Shown here in pieces: positions 34,103 to 40,573 of a stretch of DNA of 40,573 nucleotides (positions within the stretch are counted from its first letter, which is position 1; each line of letters opens with the position of its first letter). The notes beneath the pieces were generated by a model. That model searched no databases. It saw only the letters and a program-made list of their open reading frames with translations, and had not been told where the DNA came from. Source of the stretch: Candidatus Gastranaerophilales bacterium (GTDB lineage: Bacteria > Cyanobacteriota > Vampirovibrionia > Gastranaerophilales > Gastranaerophilaceae); the NCBI GenBank assembly GCA_944325085.1, contig CALUYT010000062.1:1-40573 (forward strand), in the 5' to 3' direction. A program made the translations under genes and the position numbers.

Positions 34103-34408
34103 TTATCTCAACCTATTTTTTGTAATAAACATCATAATCGCTTCATCTTTATCTGCCGGAGTTCTTAAAGAATCTCTATTTAATTTGTAGTCTTTTACAT
34201 AATTTGAAACAAAAAATTTATTATACAGAGACAAGCCAATAGATATAAGCATTGAAAATAAAACAACACCCATCATCGCAAGACCAAATTTAACCATTAT
34301 AGATTTAACTTCTGGTCCAAGGGTAAATGTTTTGGCATAAGCAAAGTTAGTAGTGCAAAAAAGCACTACTAAAATTGCATTAAGTTTATTAAAAATTTTA
34401 TTCTTCAC
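34103..34408 (-). CDS. Small exported or membrane protein, GTG start, 101 aa
   Basis: Not recognised. The start is GTG at 34406-34408, with GAGGA five bases upstream, both inside the end of the RNase E/G gene (11-base overlap). A signal peptide or first membrane helix (NAILVVLFCTTNFAYA, possible cleavage after 25) is followed by a second hydrophobic helix (about 40-62, GLAMMGVVLFSMLISIGLSL) and a basic tail (NKFFVSNYVKDYKLNRDSLR). If cleaved, the protein is single-pass with the basic tail inside. It is followed after four bases by the pilin-like gene, so the two may form a small envelope pair. Confidence 0.7.
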   Translation of the reverse strand: MKNKIFNKLNAILVVLFCTTNFAYAKTFTLGPEVKSIMVKFGLAMMGVVLFSMLISIGLSLYNKFFVSNYVKDYKLNRDSLRTPADKDEAIMMFITKNRLR

Positions 34409-36305
34409 CTTTTTCCTCAGATTTTTTAGATTTTCTGCCTGTTTTAGCAGTCTTAGAAGATCCTCTGTTTGGACGTCTGGTCTTTATCTTTGGTTCTTCT
34501 ACGGTAGGTTCTGTAGCTGGAGTAACGTTTTCTTCTGTTTCTTTAATAGCTTCTTGTTCAGATGTAACATTTTCTTTTGCTACAGTTTGTTCCTGTTCAG
34601 CAGCCTTTTTAGCAGCTTTTCTCTTTCTTGATTTACCTTTAATTTTTGGTTCTACAACAGGTTCTGCAGGAACTTGTTCAACTGAAACCTCTTGAACTTC
34701 TTTATTAGTATCTACTTCAACTTGTTTAACTTCTTCAACTACAGGTTGTACAGATTCAGTTAAAGTTTCAGTCTGTTCTAATTTTACTTCTGATACTTCT
34801 TGAGGTTTATTTTTATCAAATTTACCTTTTTTATTCTTATTGCGTTTGTTATTTTCTTTTTTAACAATTTCTTCTGCTGCAACCACTGAAGGCTCAGTTT
34901 CTATTGCAACTTTTTGAGGTTGCTCTTGAGGTTGCTGTTCAATTTGTTGTGGCTGCTGGTTATTGTTCTTGTTAAATTTATTATTATTCTTTTTAAAGCT
35001 TCCTGTTGGAAGTTTTAATTTTGCAGCTTTTGCTCTATATTCACCCTCTGCTGTAGGTGTTGCAAAGTTAAATTCAATCATTGAATAACCGCTACCTTGG
35101 CAATGAGGACATTTTTTTGTAAATATTTCTGATAAAGATTGTCCTTGACGGTGACGAGTAAGTTCAACCAAACCAAGATCAGACAATTGACCAACTTGAG
35201 GTTTTGCTTTATCAGGTTCTAAGGCAATTTCTAATTCTTCCATCATAGCCAATTTATCAGCTCTAGACATCATATCAATAAAGTCAACAATTACCATTCC
35301 GCCTATATTACGAAGTCTCAATTGTCTTGCTATTTCATGAACTGCTTCTATATTTGTTTTTAAAATAGTTTCATCTTGTGTTGCTGAACTAATAAATTTA
35401 CCACTGTTTACATCAATAACAGTTAAAGCTTCTGTTTGTTGTATAAATAAATACCCACCAGATGGCATATTAACTTTTACGTTTAATGCAGCTTTTATTT
35501 CTTTATGAATATCCATTGCAATCAACAAAGGCTCTGTACCTTTATATAAAGTTACTTGAATACCTTTTGACATATGCCAATTTTGTAAAATTGATTGAAC
35601 TCGGTTCATTGCAAACGGAGTGTCAACAATAATTTCTGAAACATCATCAGTACAAGCTTCACGTATAACTCTATATAACAAATCTTGATCTCTGTAGATA
35701 AGATTTGGAGGAGTTAATGATTCGGCTGAAGTAATAATATTGTTCCATTTTTCTAAAAGAATTTCTAAATCTTCTTGAATATCAGCTTCAGATTGACCTT
35801 CAGCTTCAGTTCTAATAATTACACCAACGCCTACAGGCTTAATTAAATTTACAATAGCTTTTAATCTTGCTCTTTCTTTAGAGTTTTCAATTTTTTTACT
35901 TACACTTACACCTGGTTCACTAGGCATCAATACTAAAAATCTTCCAGGAAGACTAATTTCTGTAGTAACTCTAGGTCCTTTATGTCCTGTAGGTTCTTTT
36001 ACTACTTGAACGATCAATTTTTGTTTTGGTGATAATTTTTCTTTTAAAGTGCCTTTTCCCATAACATCTTGTGCATGTAAAAAGCCCATTTTATCAGTTC
36101 CAACATTTACAAATGCGGCATCAATACTTGGCAAAATATTATCTACAGTAGCAAGATAAACATCACCTAGTAAAACTTCGCCTCTGTGAATGAAAAAATC
36201 AGTAACCTTTTTGTTTTCTAAAACAGCTGCAATGTTGTCTCTTTCAGCTATAACAATCTTTTTGTCAACCGGCTGTTGATTTGAATTTCGATTTCTTTCG
36301 CTCAT
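34398..36305 (-). CDS. rne: Ribonuclease E/G family endoribonuclease
   Basis: 635 aa from Met at 36305, chosen because AAGGAA lies five bases upstream. An in-frame Met at 36329 would overlap the previous gene. Order: S1 RNA-binding domain with RNase-H-like parts (about 15-110), 5' sensor and DNase-I-like catalytic region with the metal-binding Asp of VIDVNSGKF and VIVDFIDMM, and the Zn-link CPHC (KKCPHCQGSG). The tail after residue about 430 is low-complexity, Gln/Asn then Glu/Val/Lys-rich, ending basic (RRPNRGSSKTAKTGRKSKK). This is the short-tail RNase E/G layout seen in cyanobacteria. It processes rRNA and mRNA. It follows the radical-SAM/DUF2344 gene at 13 bases, a conserved pairing. Confidence 0.92.
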   Translation of the reverse strand: MSERNRNSNQQPVDKKIVIAERDNIAAVLENKKVTDFFIHRGEVLLGDVYLATVDNILPSIDAAFVNVGTDKMGFLHAQDVMGKGTLKEKLSPKQKLIVQVVKEPTGHKGPRVTTEISLPGRFLVLMPSEPGVSVSKKIENSKERARLKAIVNLIKPVGVGVIIRTEAEGQSEADIQEDLEILLEKWNNIITSAESLTPPNLIYRDQDLLYRVIREACTDDVSEIIVDTPFAMNRVQSILQNWHMSKGIQVTLYKGTEPLLIAMDIHKEIKAALNVKVNMPSGGYLFIQQTEALTVIDVNSGKFISSATQDETILKTNIEAVHEIARQLRLRNIGGMVIVDFIDMMSRADKLAMMEELEIALEPDKAKPQVGQLSDLGLVELTRHRQGQSLSEIFTKKCPHCQGSGYSMIEFNFATPTAEGEYRAKAAKLKLPTGSFKKNNNKFNKNNNQQPQQIEQQPQEQPQKVAIETEPSVVAAEEIVKKENNKRNKNKKGKFDKNKPQEVSEVKLEQTETLTESVQPVVEEVKQVEVDTNKEVQEVSVEQVPAEPVVEPKIKGKSRKRKAAKKAAEQEQTVAKENVTSEQEAIKETEENVTPATEPTVEEPKIKTRRPNRGSSKTAKTGRKSKKSEEKGEE

Positions 36306-36318
36306 AAAAATTCCTTTT

Positions 36319-38862
36319 CTATAACTCATGCAAAGACTCAGTCAAAAACTTCACTCTAGTAATATTGAATATAATATTAGGCGCTATAATGTTCATTAAA
36401 ACATCAGCCCTTAAAGGTGGAATCTCAGATCCTTGACCTGTCTTTAATACTATAAATAGACAATCATTTTCATATCGGTGGGAACCAATTGATTTTTTAA
36501 TATCTATTTTTTTTACTAAACCTTTTTTGTTTTGCTTCTCAACTAAAATTTCGTTAGAAGCCAAAACTTTTTCTGTATTATATACTAATTTATCAAAATC
36601 GTAAAGAGGTACTCCATCATTATTTGATATTGCTGGAATTTCAATCTTATATTCAGCCCAACTTGCCGTATGATCTATTGATGGCAAAGATTTGTCTATT
36701 TTTCTAACATCTAAAACATCTGATTGTTCCGGCAATACTCTTTGCAATTCTGTTTTTACATACGAAATATCATAATCTTCTAATAATTCAATATCCACAA
36801 GTTCTGTATAACTCTCACAAAATAAAGGTAAAGCAATTCCCATAGATATTTTCATTGTCGGGTTATAACCGTATGAAAATGCCACTTTTAAATTTGAGCG
36901 AGATATTGATTTAAAAAATGTATTTTGCCAATCTAAATGAGAAAAATACTTTAATATACCTGTTTTAGTAATTTTAATTCGATATCTAAAAGTTTCTTTC
37001 ACATCTTTAGGACACAAAGATGGATCGTGAGGAACAATTGATAAAACGTTTTGTGCCTTTTCAGAAGCTTTATAAGGTTGTGCCATAACTTTATTTACCT
37101 TAAAGTTTTTACAAACCCCACAATTTACACACTTTTGTTGACAGGTTGGAACAATATGGTCTGATGTATTAGTTACAGAATATGCTGCCTTATATTCATT
37201 TTTAAACCATTCTTTATCAATTCCAATATCAATAAAATTCCAAGGTAAATCATCATTTAGAGAATATTGGTATTGTGCAAGTGCATTTAAATCAATTCCC
37301 AGTTCTTCTGCTGTTTCAAACCAAACTTTCTTATTAAAATATTCACCCCAAGCATCAAGATAACAACCTTTTTTATACAAAGCTTCTATATATTTGCATA
37401 ATGAGTCATCACCTCTTGTTAATACGGCTTCAAGCAAAGAAACATATTTTTCGTGATAATTTACCTTTACCCCTTTTATATGCGATACTTGTTCCATCAA
37501 ATAATGAATATGTTCACTAACCTTATCTAAATCCATTTGACCACACCATTGAAACGGAGTAAACGGTTTTGGTACAAAAATAGATAAAGTACAAGTTAAA
37601 TCCAAAGAATGCGACAAGCCTTTTTCTTTTTTCATTAGTCTTGAACGATATCTAATTCTTCTAAATAATTCAGCCATTTCTTCCATATCGTCAATAGTTT
37701 CAGTTGGAAGACCGCAAATAAAATAGAATTTAACCCTTGACCAGCCATTTTCATACAAAGTTAAAACAGCATTCATTATCTGTTCTTCAGTAATATTTTT
37801 CTTTATTACATCTCTTAAGCGCTGACTACCTGCTTCCGGAGCCAAAGTCATAGTTGATTTTCTTACACTTTGAACTAAATTAGCTAATTCTAAATTAAAA
37901 CCATCAATTCTTTGACTAGGCAAAGATACTGATATTTTACGCTCATTAAAATCAACTGCTAATTCTTTTATTACTTCATTAATATTTCCATAATCGTTAG
38001 ACGATAATGATAACAATGAATATTCATCATAACCTGTTGCATTAACTAACTCTTTAGTTATTTTTATAATATCTTCAGCACTTCTTTCTCTAATAGGCAA
38101 TGTAACATGTCCTGGCTGGCAAAATCTACACATTCTGCCACAGCCTCTACGAATTTCAACAACTGCCCTATCTTGAATTGAAGAGGAATATGGAATAGGA
38201 TAAGACTTCAATGCGGTATCATAATCTAACTGAGCAATTCTTTTTTTGACCTTGCCTCCAACTGATTTTGACCAACGTCCTGAATTTTCACCCTTGCAAA
38301 GAGCTCTAATTCTCTGTTGTCTTGGTTGACCTTTAGTTTGTTCTAAAATTTTGCAAACTTCAATTATAGAATCTTCACCATCACCAATCATAAATACATC
38401 AATAAAATCAGCAACAGGTAAAGGATTATATGCACAAGGTCCACCGGCAATAATTATTGGATCTTCCTCTTTTCTATCTGAATTTTTATATGGAATACCT
38501 GACATTTCAAGCATTTTTAAAACTGTTGGATAAGCCATTTCATACTGCAAAGAAAACCCAACAGCATCAAAATCTTTAATTGGGCGTTTTGATTCTACAC
38601 CATATAAAATCTCCGGGTTAAAATCAGGTTCCGGAGCATATACTCTATCACACATATAATCATTTTGACGATTTATAAGCTCATATAAAACCCTAACTCC
38701 CAAATTTGAAATACCAATTTCATACTTATCAGGGAATGCTAATGCAAACTTAATTTTTGCACTGTCAAAATCTTTATTATGGGATAAATACTCGCCACCT
38801 ACATATTGATACGGCTTGCTACATTTATGTAAACTTTCTTGATATCTTTGATAAAAACACAT
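36319..38862 (-). CDS. B12-binding-like radical SAM protein fused to DUF2344
   Basis: 847 aa. The N-terminal part (about 25-200, with FALAFPDKYEIGISNLGVRV and IIAGGPCAYNP) is the cobalamin-binding-like region of TIGR03960 proteins. The radical SAM core carries C-x3-C-x2-C in RRGCGRMCRFCQPG. Residues after about 630 form the DUF2344/TIGR03936 domain (YRIKITKTGILKYFSHLDWQ; FSYGYNPTMKISMGIALPL). A small Cys cluster (CQQKCVNCGVC) joins the two. In Firmicutes these parts are often two adjacent genes next to rng; here they are fused and next to rne. The reaction is unknown; an RNA or ribosome modification is often suggested from the neighbours. The gene follows the 115-aa gene at 12 bases. Confidence 0.9.
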   Translation of the reverse strand: MCFYQRYQESLHKCSKPYQYVGGEYLSHNKDFDSAKIKFALAFPDKYEIGISNLGVRVLYELINRQNDYMCDRVYAPEPDFNPEILYGVESKRPIKDFDAVGFSLQYEMAYPTVLKMLEMSGIPYKNSDRKEEDPIIIAGGPCAYNPLPVADFIDVFMIGDGEDSIIEVCKILEQTKGQPRQQRIRALCKGENSGRWSKSVGGKVKKRIAQLDYDTALKSYPIPYSSSIQDRAVVEIRRGCGRMCRFCQPGHVTLPIRERSAEDIIKITKELVNATGYDEYSLLSLSSNDYGNINEVIKELAVDFNERKISVSLPSQRIDGFNLELANLVQSVRKSTMTLAPEAGSQRLRDVIKKNITEEQIMNAVLTLYENGWSRVKFYFICGLPTETIDDMEEMAELFRRIRYRSRLMKKEKGLSHSLDLTCTLSIFVPKPFTPFQWCGQMDLDKVSEHIHYLMEQVSHIKGVKVNYHEKYVSLLEAVLTRGDDSLCKYIEALYKKGCYLDAWGEYFNKKVWFETAEELGIDLNALAQYQYSLNDDLPWNFIDIGIDKEWFKNEYKAAYSVTNTSDHIVPTCQQKCVNCGVCKNFKVNKVMAQPYKASEKAQNVLSIVPHDPSLCPKDVKETFRYRIKITKTGILKYFSHLDWQNTFFKSISRSNLKVAFSYGYNPTMKISMGIALPLFCESYTELVDIELLEDYDISYVKTELQRVLPEQSDVLDVRKIDKSLPSIDHTASWAEYKIEIPAISNNDGVPLYDFDKLVYNTEKVLASNEILVEKQNKKGLVKKIDIKKSIGSHRYENDCLFIVLKTGQGSEIPPLRADVLMNIIAPNIIFNITRVKFLTESLHEL

Positions 38863-38874
38863 TTTTCTATTCTC

Positions 38875-39222
38875 TCAGGCTAAATCCTCCGGAAAATACT
38901 TATCTATTTCAATAATTGTACCGTCTAGTGTATTTTCCTCAAACGACTTCATAAACTTAAACAAATCAGAGTTTGGAACATCGTAACTATACAAAACGAC
39001 TTCTCCATTCAACTCTCGCATTACAGAAACCATATAATGACATTTTGATGCATAATTTAATAATATATCTTTGCTAAATTTATTATCATTTATGTCTTTT
39101 GTTAACTTAACATAATTAAAACCTGCATAATATTTAACACGCTTTTGTACATCAGGAGTAAGTTTGTTATTATTATGCTCCGAAAATAGGTTTATTACGT
39201 TTTTATTTAACTCATCAGACAC
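38875..39222 (-). CDS. Hypothetical protein, GTG start, 115 aa
   Basis: Not recognised. The start is GTG at 39220-39222, with an excellent GGAGGG six bases upstream. The product is soluble, mixed alpha/beta and acidic at the C-terminus (IEIDKYFPEDLA), with no signal peptide. MSDELNKNVINLFSEHNNNK looks helical. The segment HYMVSVMRELNGEVVLYSYDVPNSDLF suggests a small beta-sheet. It is 12 bases upstream of the radical SAM gene and probably the first well-translated gene of the long unit ending at sdaAA. Confidence 0.75.
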   Translation of the reverse strand: MSDELNKNVINLFSEHNNNKLTPDVQKRVKYYAGFNYVKLTKDINDNKFSKDILLNYASKCHYMVSVMRELNGEVVLYSYDVPNSDLFKFMKSFEENTLDGTIIEIDKYFPEDLA

Positions 39223-39274
39223 AAATATCCCTCCAAATAATATTAAACAACATTATTAAAAAAAAGTCTAAGTG

Positions 39275-39583
39275 TTAAGATTCTTTTTTTGAAATTTCTT
39301 TAAGATATTTAACAACTTTTAGCGCAGTTTCTCTTCTAACTTCTTCAGGAGATAATCTTAAATACTCAATAGCATGTGAAACTTTGATATTTTTATCATA
39401 CCACCTGCGCATTATATAGTTATATTGATCTTCCAAGCTTAATTTTTCAAGTTCGACATCTTTTAACAAGTCAATAATATAATCGGCACATTTGATTTGA
39501 ATATTTTCAGGAGCATGCTCCAATTCATTTATAGCACGACTTACAACTGCATCTGCATCATACCATCTTTTAAACATATTCAT
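39275..39583 (-). CDS. Small helical protein with an internal 54-residue duplication
   Basis: 102 aa, family not recognised. Residues 6-41 and 60-95 are two copies of one unit, 54 residues apart: RWYDADAVVSRAINELEHAP and RWYDKNIKVSHAIEYLRLSP, each continuing PE....A......LK. The conserved pattern is RWYD-x4-VS-x-AI-x2-L-x3-PE-x6-A-x6-LK, consistent with two helix-turn-helix-like or helical-hairpin units. It is soluble and basic at the end. AAGGGGA before the ATG (39583) is a good ribosome-binding site. It lies 52 bases upstream of the 115-aa gene on the same strand. Confidence 0.8.
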   Translation of the reverse strand: MNMFKRWYDADAVVSRAINELEHAPENIQIKCADYIIDLLKDVELEKLSLEDQYNYIMRRWYDKNIKVSHAIEYLRLSPEEVRRETALKVVKYLKEISKKES

Positions 39584-39642
39584 AATAATCCCCTTCTATT
39601 ATTAAGTTAATTAAACCAAAATCTGTACCAAAAGTAAATTCT

Positions 39643-39671
39643 TTTACAAAAAATAACTTTATATATATGTA
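39643..39671 (+). promoter_or_regulatory. Likely promoter of the 113-aa gene
   Basis: TTTACA (39643-39648) and an A+T-rich -10 region (TATGTA at 39666-39671, or the overlapping TATATG) are 17 bases apart, some 30 bases before the ATG at 39702. Confidence 0.35.
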
Positions 39672-39701
39672 GGTTATGTTAATAAAGTAAAGGTTAGAAT
39701 T

Positions 39702-40043
39702 ATGTCATTTAACAGTAGTGAATACAATTTAAGTAATCCTGCATTTACTGAAGATATTGGCAGATCATTTGGATTTAATCCAATGCCAATACCTCAATAT
39801 AACTACTTTGGAGGTTTAGGATATATTCCCGGGATAACAGGGACAATGGATAATGTAATTCTTAGGGGGCCATTAAAATCTGATATCGCGGATATTCCAA
39901 GACGTGAAAAAGATAAAAAAATCTGGACAAGTATATTTAAAGCCATTGCTTTAGTTGGTGCAGGCTTATTAACTTATAAATTTGGTAAAAAAATATTTTC
40001 ATTTTGTGCAGATAAATTAAAACATTTATTTAAAAAGAATTAA
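39702..40043 (+). CDS. Hypothetical single-pass membrane protein, 113 aa
   Basis: Not recognised. The N-terminal 70 residues are Asn/Ser/Pro/Gly-rich and probably disordered (NPAFTEDIGRSFGFNP, then GGLGYIPGITG). One membrane helix lies at about 76-92 (SIFKAIALVGAGLLTYKFG), flanked by Lys, with a short basic C-terminal helix (FSFCADKLKHLFKKN). There is no signal peptide, so a tail-anchored or cytoplasm-in topology is likely. AAAGG is the ribosome-binding site. The design (flexible N-terminus, Ala/Gly membrane segment, Lys-rich end) recalls the 141-aa protein at 5976, and the PAFT tetrapeptide recurs in the AAA+ protein. Confidence 0.75.
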   Translation: MSFNSSEYNLSNPAFTEDIGRSFGFNPMPIPQYNYFGGLGYIPGITGTMDNVILRGPLKSDIADIPRREKDKKIWTSIFKAIALVGAGLLTYKFGKKIFSFCADKLKHLFKKN

Positions 40044-40098
40044 AAATAATTATATATCCTCGTGTATAGTAAAATTTATGTGTGTATGTTTGGTAGGA

Positions 40099-40127
40099 TT
40101 GAAAAATTCTACTTTTTTATGTTATAT
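40099..40127 (+). promoter_or_regulatory. Promoter of yajQ
   Basis: TTGAAA (40099-40104), a 17-base spacer and TTATAT (40122-40127) stand about 30 bases before the ATG, with AGGAGG between. Confidence 0.5.
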
Positions 40128-40158
40128 TAACGTCTATACACAAATAGGAGGTTATTAT

Positions 40159-40573
40159 ATGGCTAAAGATTGCAGTTTTGACATTGTATCTGAATACAAT
40201 AAACAAGAGCTTGTAAATGCTGTTGATCAAGTAAAAAGAGAGTTAACTTCAAGATTTGATTTAAAAAACTCTAATTCACAAGTTGAGTTAGAAGCAGATA
40301 AAAACATTACAATAACAACAAATGACGAAATGAAATTAAAAAACATTGTTGATATTTTACAATCAAAACTTGTAAAAAGAAATTTAAGTATAAAAATTCT
40401 TGATCCTAAACCTATAGAAAATGCTCTTGGTGGAAATGTAAGACAAGTTTTTGAACTAAAAAAAGGTTTAACTCAAGAACTTGCAAAAACAATAGTATCA
40501 GACATTAAAGCTACAAAACTAAAGGTTCAGGCATCAATTCAGGGTGAACAGGTAAGGGTAACAGGAAAAGATA
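40159..40573 (+). CDS. yajQ: YajQ family nucleotide-binding protein (partial, cut by window end)
   Basis: The first 138 codons are present; the family is about 160 aa, so only the C-terminus is missing. DCSFDIVSEYNKQELVNAVD is the standard YajQ N-terminus, followed by the KRELTSRFDLKNS block, and the two ferredoxin-like folds can be followed through to KLKVQASIQGEQVRVTGKD. Family members bind RNA or nucleotides. One, from Xanthomonas, binds cyclic di-GMP and acts with a transcription factor. Which activity applies here is unknown. AGGAGG lies eight bases before the ATG, a near-perfect ribosome-binding site. Confidence 0.95.
   Translation, partial: MAKDCSFDIVSEYNKQELVNAVDQVKRELTSRFDLKNSNSQVELEADKNITITTNDEMKLKNIVDILQSKLVKRNLSIKILDPKPIENALGGNVRQVFELKKGLTQELAKTIVSDIKATKLKVQASIQGEQVRVTGKD

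Overview
This window looks like chromosomal DNA from a low-G+C, Gram-negative, heterotrophic relative of the cyanobacteria, most probably a gut Gastranaerophilales (Vampirovibrionia/Melainabacteria). The evidence is indirect. The DNA is very A+T rich. A DUF3326 gene, a family known mainly from cyanobacteria, is present. A compact RNase E/G sits directly behind a fused radical-SAM/DUF2344 gene. There is an outer membrane (a complete tripartite RND pump) and meso-DAP-type peptidoglycan enzymes. Several short glycine/alanine-rich or secreted proteins match no family I can name. There is no phage, IS element, CRISPR array or rRNA.

Layout. 1-4.5 kb: the tail of a cut gene, a good terminator, a 46-codon small ORF, a CoA-disulfide-reductase-like flavoenzyme, then (minus strand) an FAD oxidoreductase and an MnmC1-like methyltransferase. 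These last two genes share an unusual in-frame coding repeat. 4.6-6.4 kb: homoserine kinase, a ferredoxin with a palindrome over its ribosome-binding site, and a hypothetical membrane-associated protein. 6.5-9.2 kb (minus): glmS with a hidden 57-codon GTG gene behind it, and a secreted repeat protein. 9.3-11.4 kb: a GH38 alpha-mannosidase. 11.8-17.5 kb (minus): a membrane fusion protein, RND pump and TolC-like operon. 17.6-24.8 kb (minus): ftsI-murE-nagA-like-ilvD-uppS-rdgB, tightly packed. 24.9-29.9 kb: a second cell-wall block, with two Amidase_3 hydrolases flanking DUF3326 and glutamate racemase. 30.0-32.2 kb: tRNA-Arg(ACG), a small secreted cysteine protein, and an AAA+ ATPase with an unfamiliar N-terminal half. 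32.3-39.6 kb (minus): a long operon-like run of two small hypotheticals, radical SAM, RNase E/G, a small membrane protein, a pilin-like peptide and the two serine dehydratase subunits. 39.7 kb to the end: a small membrane protein and the start of yajQ.

How the genes work together. A large share serves the envelope: GlmS (amino-sugar precursor), MurI, MurE, UppS, FtsI, two amidases and the efflux pump. The metabolic genes (thrB, ilvD, sdaAA/sdaAB, nagA-like, GH38) suit an anaerobe using amino acids and host or dietary glycans, but that is inference.

The most unusual features are the four-copy in-frame coding repeat (2718-4226), a near-ideal promoter that should give a leaderless mRNA for the methyltransferase, the palindrome covering the ferredoxin ribosome-binding site, the 54-residue internal duplication in the 102-aa protein, and the AAA+ ATPase with its upstream palindromes.
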